From JAICUY01 sp035708065 (GTDB lineage Bacteria > Chloroflexota > Limnocylindria > QHBO01), in contig DASSTC010000029.1 in the NCBI GenBank assembly GCA_035708065.1, positions 1 through 64,000 of the forward strand: DNA of 64,000 nt. The letters are read 5' to 3'. The translations under genes and the position numbers were made by a program. Shown piece after piece: positions 34,388 to 41,833 of this stretch. Each line of letters starts with the position of its first letter. Position 1 is the first letter of the stretch. The notes below the pieces were generated by a model that worked only from the letters and a program-made list of their open reading frames with translations, made no database searches and had not been told where the DNA came from.

Positions 34388-34860
34388 TCGGCGATGTCGA
34401 CGACCAGTGCGCCAGCGGCGCGCTGGAGCTCCGCGGGCGACACCGAGAAGACGGCGTCCGGCAAGCCCGCGGCGGCCCACACGACGTCGAACCCGAGCAG
34501 CGCGCGGTCCATGAGCACCGACAGCGGCTGGGAGTGGCCCAGCGGTGGCACGCCGCCGATGGCGTAACCGGTCGCCGCGCGCGCCTCGTCGCCGGTTGCG
34601 CGTCGCACCGACGCAACATCCACGTCGAGCACGCCCCCCAGCCGCGCCACCGACAGCCGGTCCGCGCCGGAGAGCAGGGCCACGACGGGCACGTCGCCAG
34701 CAATGAACACGAGGGACTTCACGATCTGGGCGACGTCGCAGCCGACGGCACGAGCGGCATCGGTCGCCGTTCGGGTGCCTTCCGGGAAGCGCGTGACCGA
34801 GATGGCGAGGCCCGCATCGGCTGCGGCAGCCACGACGCGCGACACGTTGGCGTGCTCCAT
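34384..34860 (-). CDS. YbaK/EbsC-type aminoacyl-tRNA deacylase
   Basis: 158 residues. Members of this family hydrolyse mischarged tRNA (for example Cys-tRNA-Pro). Features: the conserved Lys (K48) in AQIVKSLVF, VVALLSGADRLS, a GYAIGGVPPLGH segment and the FDVVWAAAGLPDAVFSVSPAEL end. Substrate specificity cannot be read. It is transcribed away from the TPP riboswitch and overlaps the lipoprotein gene. Confidence 0.9.
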   Translation of the reverse strand: MEHANVSRVVAAAADAGLAISVTRFPEGTRTATDAARAVGCDVAQIVKSLVFIAGDVPVVALLSGADRLSVARLGGVLDVDVASVRRATGDEARAATGYAIGGVPPLGHSQPLSVLMDRALLGFDVVWAAAGLPDAVFSVSPAELQRAAGALVVDIAE

Positions 34861-34883
34861 GAGGCCGATGATGACAGCCCTGT

Positions 34884-34891
34884 GCTAGGCT
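34884..34891 (+). promoter_or_regulatory. -10 box of the TPP-controlled operon
   Basis: TGC-TAGGCT is an extended -10 (box 34886-34891). The start site would be near 34898, just before the conserved riboswitch core. Confidence 0.5.
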
Positions 34892-34907
34892 CATCGGACC
34901 AACCTGG

Positions 34908-34996
34908 GACGACAGGGGAGCGCGAAAGCGCTGAGAGTGCGGACCACCGCAGACCCTCGAACCTGATCTGGGTCATGCCAGCGCAGGGAGTTCGGT
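34908..34996 (+). ncRNA. TPP riboswitch (THI element)
   Basis: The conserved core reads AGGGGAGC, GCTGAGAG, then GACCCTCGAACCTGATCTGG, GTCATGCC and AGCGCAGGGA, which are the invariant THI-box blocks in the right order and spacing. It binds thiamine pyrophosphate. A short imperfect hairpin (35000-35018) follows and may be the terminator or sequester part of the switch; the GGAGG at 35048 is about 50 nt downstream. It precedes thiN and ykoE-D-C, so thiamine salvage should be shut off when TPP is plentiful. Confidence 0.95.
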
Positions 34997-35057
34997 AGCG
35001 AAGCGCCGCAGCGCCTTCCTCTTGAGTCCATCAAGGACCGATGCAGTGGAGGCCGCC

Positions 35058-35705
35058 GTGCGCGCGGTGATCGTCGCCGGGGGTGACCCGGATCCAAGCG
35101 ACGTCAGCTGGCTGACCGATGCCGGCCTGCTCGTCGCCGCCGACTCCGGCGCGTCCTGGCTCGACGAGCTCGGGATCACGCCCGACCTGCTGGTCGGCGA
35201 CCTCGACTCTGTCGGAGAAGCGCTTGTCGACCGCCTCGCGGCGGCCGGCGTCACCATCGAGCGGCACGCGGCCGACAAGGACGAGTCGGACGCCGAGCTG
35301 GCGCTCGCCCGGGCGGTGGAGTCGGGCGCCGAGACGATCGTGATCCTCGGCGCGCTCTCCGGGGAGCGGCTGGACCACGAGCTGGCCAACCTGCTGCTCC
35401 TCGCCGACCCGGCGTGGCGTGGGCGCGACGTCCGCATCGTGCGTGGTACCACCAGCGTTCGTGCCCTGCACGGCGGGGAGTCGCTCGAGCTGACCGGCCA
35501 ACCGGGCGATGTGGTCACGCTCCTGCCGGTGCGTGGCGACGCGCAGGGCGTCACCACCGACGGCCTGCGCTATCCCCTGGCCGACGAGGAGCTGCGCTTC
35601 GGGCGGTCCCGCGGGCTGTCCAACGTGGTGGAGCGGGCGGGGGCATCGGTCTGGTTGAAGAGCGGAACGCTGCTGGTGATCGAAAGCCGGGAGCAGGGAG
35701 AATGA
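35058..35705 (+). CDS. thiN: Thiamine pyrophosphokinase
   Basis: 215 residues from GTG 35058, chosen because GGAGG (35048-35052) lies 5 nt upstream; the longer frame from TTG 35022 lacks a ribosome site. TPK transfers pyrophosphate from ATP to thiamine. Motifs: VIVAGGDPDP, VAADSGASWLDELGITPDLLVGDLDSV (Mg/ATP site), DKDESDAELAL and LGALSGERLDHELANLLLL, then TTDGLRYPL. It follows the TPP riboswitch and overlaps ykoE by 4 bp. Confidence 0.93.
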   Translation: MRAVIVAGGDPDPSDVSWLTDAGLLVAADSGASWLDELGITPDLLVGDLDSVGEALVDRLAAAGVTIERHAADKDESDAELALARAVESGAETIVILGALSGERLDHELANLLLLADPAWRGRDVRIVRGTTSVRALHGGESLELTGQPGDVVTLLPVRGDAQGVTTDGLRYPLADEELRFGRSRGLSNVVERAGASVWLKSGTLLVIESREQGE

Positions 35706-36298
35706 GCATGAACCAGGAAGCGGCGCCGGCTGGCTGGCGCACGGTCGACATCGTGGTGGTCGCGGTCATCGCTGTCGCCTTCGGGGCAGTGTTCCAGGCG
35801 TGGAATGTCGTATGGGAGGCGGTGAGGCCCGCGTTCGCCGCCCTCCCGCCGCTGCAGGGGCTGATCTATGGCGTCTGGATGCTGCCGGCGGTGATCGCGC
35901 CGCTCGTCGTGCGCAAGCCCGGCGCGGCCCTGTTCGCCGAGCTCGTGGCTGCCAGCGCATCCGCGCTGTTCGGCGCGCCGTGGGGACTGCTGACCATCGT
36001 CTACGGCCTGGTCGAAGGCGGCGCGGCCGAACTCATCTTCGCGATGACCGGCTATCGCCGCTGGAACGTCGGCGTGGCAATCATCGCCGGGGCCGCGGCG
36101 GGCGTCGGCGGCGCGCTGCTCGACCTGGTGATGTACTACCCGAGCTGGGCGGCGAGCTGGCAGGTGACCTATGCGGTGCTGGTGACGGCAAGCTCGGCGG
36201 TCGTCGCCGGCCTGGGTGGCTGGCTGCTGACCCGGGCGCTGGCCGACACCGGCGTCCTGGCGCCGTTCCCGTCTGGGCGTTCGCAGCGCACGGTCTGA
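35702..36298 (+). CDS. ykoE: ECF transporter substrate-binding protein YkoE
   Basis: 198 residues from ATG 35702 (overlaps thiN stop). About six membrane helices with VDIVVVAVIAVAFGAVFQAWN at the start, GLIYGVWMLPAVIAPLVVRKPGAALFAELVAA in the middle and GLVEGGAAELIFAM after it. These are typical of YkoE, the membrane S-component that binds thiamine precursor (HMP) or thiamine. The energising subunits follow directly. Control is by the upstream TPP riboswitch. Confidence 0.9.
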   Translation: MSMNQEAAPAGWRTVDIVVVAVIAVAFGAVFQAWNVVWEAVRPAFAALPPLQGLIYGVWMLPAVIAPLVVRKPGAALFAELVAASASALFGAPWGLLTIVYGLVEGGAAELIFAMTGYRRWNVGVAIIAGAAAGVGGALLDLVMYYPSWAASWQVTYAVLVTASSAVVAGLGGWLLTRALADTGVLAPFPSGRSQRTV

Positions 36299-36311
36299 GC
36301 CGCCGCGCGCG

Positions 36312-36337
36312 CATCGGTCTGCTTTGATGGACCGATG
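36312..36337 (+). repeat. Inverted pair of the iterated motif at the ykoD start
   Basis: CATCGGTC (36312-36319) and GACCGATG (36330-36337) form a perfect 8-bp stem with a 10-nt loop; the distal arm includes the ykoD ATG (36335). The loop contains TTTGAT, 6 nt before the ATG, which could be an internal -10. Confidence 0.5.
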
Positions 36338-37831
36338 AGGCCGGCGGCCAGCATCGAGGCGCGCGGCTGGGGCTGGCGGCACGCCGGCCGGCGCGAGTGG
36401 GCGGTGCGCGGACTCGACCTGCGCATCGAGGCGGGCGAGCGGGTCCTGCTGCTCGGCCCGTCAGGCGCCGGGAAATCGACGCTGCTGGCGGGGCTTGCCG
36501 GGCTGCTCGACCGCGCCGGCGGCGGCGAGTCCGAGGGGGAGCTGCTGGTGGGCGACGTGCGTCCGGCGGCCGCGCGCGATCGCGTCGGCATCCTGTTCCA
36601 GGACCCGGAGACGCAGCTCGTCATGGCGCGGGCCGGTGACGACGTCGCCTTCGGGCTGGAGAACCGATGCGTCGCGGCCGATGCGATTCCCGGGCGCGTG
36701 GACGCGGCGCTCGAGGCCGTCGAGTTCCCGTATCCGGTTGACCGTTCGACGGCGGCGCTGTCGGGCGGCGAGAAGCAGCGGCTGGCGCTGGCGGGAACGC
36801 TGGCTCTCGCGCCGTCGCTGCTGCTGCTCGACGAGCCAACGGCCAATCTGGATCCGTCGGGCGCTCGCGAGGTTCGCTCGGTGGTGGGGCGCGCGGTGGA
36901 CAGGCTGGGCGCCACGCTGCTGATGGTTGAGCACCGGGTCGAGGCGGCGCTGCCGCTGGTCGATCGGGTCGTGGTGCTGGAAGCGGGCGGCGGGGTCGTG
37001 GCCGACGGCCGGCCGGCCGAGGTCTTCGCGACGGAGGGCGACCGGCTGGCCGAGGCGGGAGTGTGGGTTCCCGACGTCCCGCTGCCGTTGCCGCCGCGCC
37101 GCGCCCGCTCGACACCGCAGACGCTGCTGCTTGCCGAGCAGGCCGGATTCCGCTACCCCGGGGCGGAGGTGCCGGCGCTGGGTGGGGTCGACCTCGGCGT
37201 GCGCTCCTTCGAGGCCCTGGCCATCCTGGGTCCGAACGGCAGCGGCAAATCGACCTTGCTGCTGCTGCTCGCCGGGCTGCTGCGCCCGGGGAGTGGCGCG
37301 GTCGTCGCAGGCGAGGCGCTGCGCTCCGGGCACGGGCACGAGCCGATCTGGCGTTGGCCGGCGAGACGGTTGGTCGAGGCGATCGGCACCGTCTTCCAGG
37401 ACCCCGAGCACCAGTTCCTGACCGGCAGCGTCCGCGAGGAGCTCGTGCTGGGTCCGATGCGCGCCGGGCTCGCGCGCCGAATCGCCGAGCGTCGGGCGGA
37501 CGAGCTGCTCGAGCGGCTGCACCTCGACCCGCTGGCCGGCGCGAACCCGTTCACCCTGTCCGGGGGTGAGAAGCGGCGGCTGTCGGTCGCCACGGCGCTC
37601 GCCACCGCGCCGTCGATCCTGCTGCTCGACGAGCCGACGTTCGGCCAGGATCGACGAACGTGGATCGAGCTCCTGCAGCTGCTCGCGGCGCTGCGCGACT
37701 CCGGTCGCGGGGTCGGCTTCGTGACCCACGACCTCGACTTCGCCAGCGCGCTTGCCGACGCTTCCCTTCAGCTCTCCGGCGGGCATGCCACCGCCAGGAC
37801 CGATGCAGCTCTTCACGCCGCTCACGCCTGA
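36335..37831 (+). CDS. ykoD: Duplicated ECF-transporter ATPase YkoD
   Basis: 498 residues with two complete ABC domains. Domain 1: Walker A GPSGAGKSTL (41-50), signature LSGGEKQRLALAG, Walker B LLLLDEPTANLDP. Domain 2: Walker A GPNGSGKSTL, Q-loop FQDPEHQF, signature LSGGEKRRLSVATA and Walker B ILLLDEPTFGQD. It energises YkoE/YkoC for thiamine-precursor uptake. It is 36 bp after ykoE and its end overlaps ykoC by 29 bp. Confidence 0.94.
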   Translation: MRPAASIEARGWGWRHAGRREWAVRGLDLRIEAGERVLLLGPSGAGKSTLLAGLAGLLDRAGGGESEGELLVGDVRPAAARDRVGILFQDPETQLVMARAGDDVAFGLENRCVAADAIPGRVDAALEAVEFPYPVDRSTAALSGGEKQRLALAGTLALAPSLLLLDEPTANLDPSGAREVRSVVGRAVDRLGATLLMVEHRVEAALPLVDRVVVLEAGGGVVADGRPAEVFATEGDRLAEAGVWVPDVPLPLPPRRARSTPQTLLLAEQAGFRYPGAEVPALGGVDLGVRSFEALAILGPNGSGKSTLLLLLAGLLRPGSGAVVAGEALRSGHGHEPIWRWPARRLVEAIGTVFQDPEHQFLTGSVREELVLGPMRAGLARRIAERRADELLERLHLDPLAGANPFTLSGGEKRRLSVATALATAPSILLLDEPTFGQDRRTWIELLQLLAALRDSGRGVGFVTHDLDFASALADASLQLSGGHATARTDAALHAAHA

Positions 37832-38606
37832 CCCCACCGCGCCCCTGGCGCGAGCGAACGCCGTCGCCAAGCTTGCGGCGGCAGGCGTGCTGATGCTGGC
37901 ATGCTTCCTGGCGGTCGACCTGCTCACGCCCGTGCTGATCCTCGCCGTGGAGCTGCTGGCCACGCTGTTCAGCGGGCTCTCGGCGCGTGCGCTCGTCGGC
38001 CGGGCCTGGCCGTTGCTGATCGGCGCGCTGGGGATCGGTCTCGCCAACGCGCTCTTCCCGGGCGAGGCTTCGGGGACGCTGTTGATCTCGTTCGGACCGA
38101 TCCGGCTGACGACCGCCAGCCTGCTGACCGGCCTGGGATTGGCACTGCGCCTGCTCGGCATCGCGTTCGCCGGCGTGCTGGCCCTGGCAACCACCGATCC
38201 GACCGACCTGGCGGAATCGCTCGCCCAGCAGCTGCACCTTTCCCCACGCTTCGCCATCGGCGCACTGGCCGCCGTGCGCCTGCTGCCGCTCCTCGGCCAG
38301 GAGTGGCAGACGATCTCGCTGGCGCGCCGGGCACGTGGCGTCGATGCCGGCGGCTCGCCGGCCGCCGCCGTTCGGCTCTTCGCCGGGATGTTGCTGGCGC
38401 TGCTCGTCGCCGGCATCCGTCGCGGGACGCGCCTCGCCATGGCGATGGACGCGCGCGGCTTCGGCGCCCGCGACTGCCGGACGTGGTCACATCCGCAGCG
38501 GATGTCAGCCGGCGATTGGTGGCTGGTGGTGGGTGCGCTGGCCATCGCGGCCGGCGCGACCGCGGCGAGCGTGGCGATCGGCAGCTGGCGCTTCCTCTTC
38601 GGCTGA
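37803..38606 (+). CDS. ykoC: ECF-transporter coupling protein YkoC (CbiQ/EcfT family)
   Basis: 267 residues from ATG 37803, which lies in a GACCGATGC element inside the ykoD 3' end. Four to five membrane helices and the two cytosolic coupling motifs of EcfT proteins: SLARRARGVDAG and the second AMAMDARGFGARD near the C-terminus (A-R-G pattern). It links the YkoD ATPases to YkoE. Last certain gene of the TPP-controlled operon. Confidence 0.92.
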   Translation: MQLFTPLTPDPTAPLARANAVAKLAAAGVLMLACFLAVDLLTPVLILAVELLATLFSGLSARALVGRAWPLLIGALGIGLANALFPGEASGTLLISFGPIRLTTASLLTGLGLALRLLGIAFAGVLALATTDPTDLAESLAQQLHLSPRFAIGALAAVRLLPLLGQEWQTISLARRARGVDAGGSPAAAVRLFAGMLLALLVAGIRRGTRLAMAMDARGFGARDCRTWSHPQRMSAGDWWLVVGALAIAAGATAASVAIGSWRFLFG

Positions 38607-38621
38607 CCACGTTCCGAAGCC

Positions 38622-38638
38622 CGCGGGTGTCGCCCGCG
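38622..38638 (+). terminator. GC hairpin after ykoC
   Basis: CGCGGG-TGTCG-CCCGCG, a 6-bp stem with a 5-nt loop 15 nt past the ykoC stop. No U-tract. Confidence 0.4.
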
Positions 38639-38658
38639 CCTGCCATCCGGAGGAATTG

Positions 38659-38772
38659 ATGGTCGATCTATCGCCTGTCGCGCACATTCCGGGGACTCAG
38701 CCCCGCGAAGGTCCTCCCGCGACGACAACGCGCCGGCGCCTCGCGCGACTGAGCGCTCAGGGGTGGGACTGA
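38659..38772 (+). CDS. Possible 37-residue small protein
   Basis: ATG 38659 has a textbook GGAGG 5 nt upstream and reads 37 codons to TGA. The product is basic and Pro/Thr-rich (VDLSPVAHIPGTQPREG...TTTRRRLARLSAQGWD), with no membrane span. It lies after ykoC on the same strand and overlaps the convergent oxidase gene end by 16 bp. The ribosome site is the only positive evidence. Confidence 0.3.
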   Translation: MVDLSPVAHIPGTQPREGPPATTTRRRLARLSAQGWD

Positions 38773-40037
38773 AACGGCTCCAGCCAGGTCGGCTCGTGCG
38801 CGGCGCCGACGTACCGCGCGGGATCGAACGGGGCCAATGACAACGTGCGCGCGGCGCCCGACGCGATCAGCTCCCCGAGCAGCATGCCCATGACCGGCGC
38901 GTACGGCAGCCCGTGGCCGGTGAAGCCGCAGGCCAGGTAGCCGCCGGGCATCGGCCGACCGTCGGGATCCGGCAACCAACCGACCATCGGGATCTCGAGC
39001 GAGGCGAAGTCGAGCAGTCCCGCCCACGAGCGCACGATGCGCACGTCGCGCAGCGCTGGATGCAGGCGGCCGAGCAGCCCCGCCAGCAGCGGCGGCATGT
39101 GCGGGCGCACCAGCATCGAGTACGAGCCGATCCCCATCTCCTCGTCGGCCACCGCGAACCCGCCGATCAGCACCTCGCCGGTGCGCATCTGGCGCCAGTA
39201 CTCGTTGCAGCTGTTCGTCTCGAAGCCCGGGCGCAGCATCGGCGGCAGCTGCTCGGTGACGAGGACGTGCTCGCGGATGGGCGTCAGGTTCTGACCGATG
39301 CCTCCGACGAGCGCCGGCGTCCAGGCATTCGTCGCCACGAGCACCGCGTCCGCGGCGACCTCGCCGGCGGACGTCGCCACGCCGGTCACGCGGCCACCAC
39401 GAAACAGCAGGCGCTCGACGCGCACGCCGGTGACCACGGTGGCGCCCCCGCGAGCGGCCGCTTCGAGCAGGCCATAGACCAGGCGGAACGGGTTCAGCTT
39501 CCCGTCGCGCGGCGTCCACTTGGCGGCGAGGACCTGTGACACGTCGATCGCCGGCGCCAGCTCGCCGAGCTCGTTGGTGTCGATAACGCGCACGTCGAGA
39601 CCCTCGGCAGTCTGGGCGGCGGCCATGGCCCGACCATGCGCCAGTTCACCCTCGGTCATCAGCAGGTCGAGCGAGCCGAAGCGGTCCCACTCGATCCCGC
39701 CGGGCAGCTCGGCGTCGAGCTCCTCGAGCAGGTCGAGCGAACGGCAGGTGTAGTCCAGGATCGAGCGACCCTCGGCCTGCTGGACGAGCGCGGTGACGCG
39801 CGGGAAGTGGCCGCCCAGCCCAGCCAGCGCCATCCCCGCCAGCCGTCCGCTGGCCCCCGATGCCGGCGCGTTGGCCTCGATGACCAGTGGCCGCATCCCG
39901 ACCTGCGTCAGCCGGTACGCCGCCGACGCGCCGGCCATCCCGGCGCCGACCACCACCACCTCGGCGTGGCGCGGCAGCTCGGCGGCCGGCGAGGGCGTGA
40001 AGGGAACCGCCTCCGGCGGTGGCGCGAAGCGCGGCAT
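38757..40037 (-). CDS. FAD-dependent amino-acid oxidase/dehydrogenase (DAO family)
   Basis: 426 residues. An N-terminal FAD-binding Rossmann motif (VVVVGAGMAGASAAYRL with following acidic residue) and a C-terminal FAD-binding segment (GYLACGFTGHGLPYAPVMG) mark the D-amino-acid oxidase / glycine oxidase / sarcosine oxidase fold. Glycine oxidase (ThiO) would fit the adjacent thiamine operon, but the gene is convergent and no thiazole genes are near. Substrate undecided. ATG 40037 lies 7 nt after a TACACT box. Confidence 0.85.
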   Translation of the reverse strand: MPRFAPPPEAVPFTPSPAAELPRHAEVVVVGAGMAGASAAYRLTQVGMRPLVIEANAPASGASGRLAGMALAGLGGHFPRVTALVQQAEGRSILDYTCRSLDLLEELDAELPGGIEWDRFGSLDLLMTEGELAHGRAMAAAQTAEGLDVRVIDTNELGELAPAIDVSQVLAAKWTPRDGKLNPFRLVYGLLEAAARGGATVVTGVRVERLLFRGGRVTGVATSAGEVAADAVLVATNAWTPALVGGIGQNLTPIREHVLVTEQLPPMLRPGFETNSCNEYWRQMRTGEVLIGGFAVADEEMGIGSYSMLVRPHMPPLLAGLLGRLHPALRDVRIVRSWAGLLDFASLEIPMVGWLPDPDGRPMPGGYLACGFTGHGLPYAPVMGMLLGELIASGAARTLSLAPFDPARYVGAAHEPTWLEPFQSHP

Positions 40038-40044
40038 CCGGTCG

Positions 40045-40054
40045 AGTGTACCCT
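40045..40054. promoter_or_regulatory. Overlapping divergent -10 boxes between two leaderless genes
   Basis: Minus strand TACACT (40050-40045) ends 7 nt before ATG 40037. Plus strand TACCCT (40049-40054) ends 6 nt before ATG 40061. The boxes share the TA step at 40049-40050, so one polymerase should exclude the other. Confidence 0.6.
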
Positions 40055-40060
40055 CGCGCC

Positions 40061-41041
40061 ATGCCGAGATCGGAGGAGGTCACCTTCAGCGCCGGCGAGA
40101 TCGAGCTCGCCGGCACGCTGACCCTGCCCGACGACCCGCCCGCGCCGGAGGCGCCGGGCCGCTACCCGAACGTCGTGCTGCTCGCCAGCTGGCTGCCGCG
40201 CGACCGGGATGGCGCCTACGACCGTATCGGTCAGCCGACCTGGTTCGGCCATGGACCGATGGGGGTCGACGAGGACGCCCTGCTCCATCGACTGGCCGAT
40301 GCGCTGGCGGCGCACGGCGTCGCCAGCCTGCGCTACGACAAGCGCGGGTGTGGCGCATCGGGCGGCTCATGGGCCGATGCCGACCTGTTCACGCTCATCG
40401 ACGACGTGCGCGATGCCCTCGGCTGGGTGCGTTCGCGACGCGACCTCGACCTGCGGCGGACCGGCCTGGCCGGCCACGGCGAGGGCGTCGGGCTGGCGCT
40501 GAGCGTGGCGATCAGCGATCCGGCGGTCGGGGCATTGACGCTGATCGGCGGGTCGGCGAGATCGTTTCGCGACGCGCTGCGGCGCGCGGTGGCCGAGCGG
40601 GCTCGGACCGGCTGGGACCGCGACCAGCCGCTGGTCGTGGCCCTGGACCGTGCCGCCGAGGAGCTGATCGAGCGGGCAGACCGCGGCGAGCGTGGCTTCG
40701 AGCTGCCGATCCCCGGCGGACAGCGCGCGACGCTCTCGCTGGCCTGGTGGGAGCAGGCATTCCGCACCCCGCCGCTGGCACTGGCGACCATGCTGCATCG
40801 GTCCGTGGCGCTGGTCCACGGGGAGCTGGATGCCTGGGCGGATCCGGCGGAGAGCCGGCTGCTCGAACGGTTCCTGCTCGAAGGAGGCAACCAGCCGTCG
40901 CTGCGGGTCGTGAGCGGGGCGCGGCACGAGCTGGCCGAGGCGCCGGACGGAGTGATCGACGAGATCGCCGCCGACCTTGCAGCGCGGCTCCTGCCCCGCG
41001 AGCTGCCGCCGGTGCTCCTGGCGATCGAGGGCAGCGAGTGA
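40061..41041 (+). CDS. Alpha/beta-hydrolase-fold protein lacking the nucleophile Ser
   Basis: 326 residues from ATG 40061. The fold is clear (VVLLASWLPRDRDGAYDRIG, SLRYDKRGCGASGGSWADADLF, LALVHGELDAWADPAES, SGARHELAEAPDG with the late Asp and His). The nucleophile elbow, normally GHSEG, reads GHGEG with G140 in place of Ser. No other Ser is well placed in the elbow. It may be a pseudo-hydrolase or use another residue. The mRNA is probably leaderless and shares promoter bases with the oxidase gene. Confidence 0.82.
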   Translation: MPRSEEVTFSAGEIELAGTLTLPDDPPAPEAPGRYPNVVLLASWLPRDRDGAYDRIGQPTWFGHGPMGVDEDALLHRLADALAAHGVASLRYDKRGCGASGGSWADADLFTLIDDVRDALGWVRSRRDLDLRRTGLAGHGEGVGLALSVAISDPAVGALTLIGGSARSFRDALRRAVAERARTGWDRDQPLVVALDRAAEELIERADRGERGFELPIPGGQRATLSLAWWEQAFRTPPLALATMLHRSVALVHGELDAWADPAESRLLERFLLEGGNQPSLRVVSGARHELAEAPDGVIDEIAADLAARLLPRELPPVLLAIEGSE

Positions 41042-41113
41042 TCGCGCCGGAGGGACGCCGTCGATGCGCCGTGACCGGCAGATTTCCGTCACGTGCGAGT
41101 TAGGCTGCTGAAC

Positions 41114-41129
41114 CCGGCGTTGTCGCCGG
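41114..41129 (+). terminator. Hairpin downstream of the hydrolase gene
   Basis: CCGGCG-TTGT-CGCCGG, a perfect 6-bp stem with a 4-nt loop, 72 nt after the stop. No U-tract. Confidence 0.35.
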
Positions 41130-41191
41130 CGAGCAGGCATGCGCACGCTCGCACCGGCTCAGCGGGCGCCTCGAATTCGCCTTCTACGCGC

Positions 41192-41277
41192 CTAATTCCT
41201 GCCTGACAGGAATCTGTCAGCGAATCCGGCGCGCGCCGCGCTAATTCCACCCTGGCAGGAATCTGCCAACGAATCCG
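41192..41277. repeat. Two 37-bp imperfect direct repeats, each with a hairpin
   Basis: Copies at 41192-41228 and 41241-41277 agree at 32 of 37 positions, at a 49-bp period. Each contains a stem with a GAAT loop: CTGACAG/CTGTCAG in copy 1 and TGGCAG/CTGCCA in copy 2. An A-T pair (41206/41217) is replaced by a G-C pair (41255/41266), so pairing is kept. They lie in the 306-bp gap before bcp, which otherwise holds only a hairpin and the bcp -10. Confidence 0.75.
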
Positions 41278-41334
41278 TTGTGCCTCGACCCGCAATCGAC
41301 CTGCGCCGCCACGCCTCGTCCTGCGCAACCGGGC

Positions 41335-41340
41335 TAGGAT
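41335..41340 (+). promoter_or_regulatory. -10 box, leaderless bcp gene
   Basis: TAGGAT (preceded by GGGC) ends 7 nt before ATG 41348. Confidence 0.55.
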
Positions 41341-41347
41341 TGACGGC

Positions 41348-41833
41348 ATGACACAGCAGACAGAAGTGACCCGCCGTCTCGAGGCGGGCGAGCGGGCACC
41401 CGAATGGAGCATGACTGCCGACGACGAATCGACGGTCAGCAGCGACGCCCTCGCCGGCGAGCGGTACGTCCTCTACTTCTACCCCAAGGACGACACCCCC
41501 GGCTGCACGAAGCAGGCGTGCGGCATCCGCGACAACATCGGCCGCGTGACCGCTACGGGCGTGAAGCTGTTCGGGGTGTCGCCGCAGAGCGTGAAGAGCC
41601 ATCAGAAGTTCCGCGACAAGTACGCGCTGCCGTATCGCCTGCTGGCCGATGATGACCACCGCGTCGCCGATGCGTTCGGCGTCTGGATCCAGAAGTCCTT
41701 CGCCGGCAAGAGCTATTACGGCAACGAGCGCAGCACGTTCGTCATCGGTGCGGACGGCGTGATCGAGCACGTGCTGGCGAAGGTGAAGCCCGAGGAGCAC
41801 GTCGACCAGCTGCTCGAGGTGCTGGCGGCGTGA
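41348..41833 (+). CDS. bcp: Thioredoxin-dependent peroxiredoxin, Bcp/PrxQ type
   Basis: 161 residues. Reduces hydroperoxides with electrons from thioredoxin. The peroxidatic C53 and resolving C58 sit in PGCTKQACGIRD, the 2-Cys PrxQ arrangement with four residues between. Other features: YFYPKDDTPGC, GVSPQSVKSHQKFRDKYALPYRLLAD, and NERSTFVIGADGVIEHV. It is the likely client of the thioredoxin at 12053. Its stop overlaps a 37-residue membrane peptide gene (GTGA). Confidence 0.95.
   Translation: MTQQTEVTRRLEAGERAPEWSMTADDESTVSSDALAGERYVLYFYPKDDTPGCTKQACGIRDNIGRVTATGVKLFGVSPQSVKSHQKFRDKYALPYRLLADDDHRVADAFGVWIQKSFAGKSYYGNERSTFVIGADGVIEHVLAKVKPEEHVDQLLEVLAA

Noticed and set aside
36461..38728. 755-codon minus-strand open frame over ykoD/ykoC
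   Set aside because: Antisense to two complete ABC domains; no motif.
38757..40037. Calling the oxidase ThiO (glycine oxidase)
   Set aside because: Proximity to the thiamine operon is suggestive, but it is convergent, outside riboswitch control, and no thiazole genes are near; only the DAO family is supported.
41192..41277. Possible CRISPR array
   Set aside because: Only two imperfect units with a 12-bp interval and no cas genes; the compensatory stem change points to a structured element instead.
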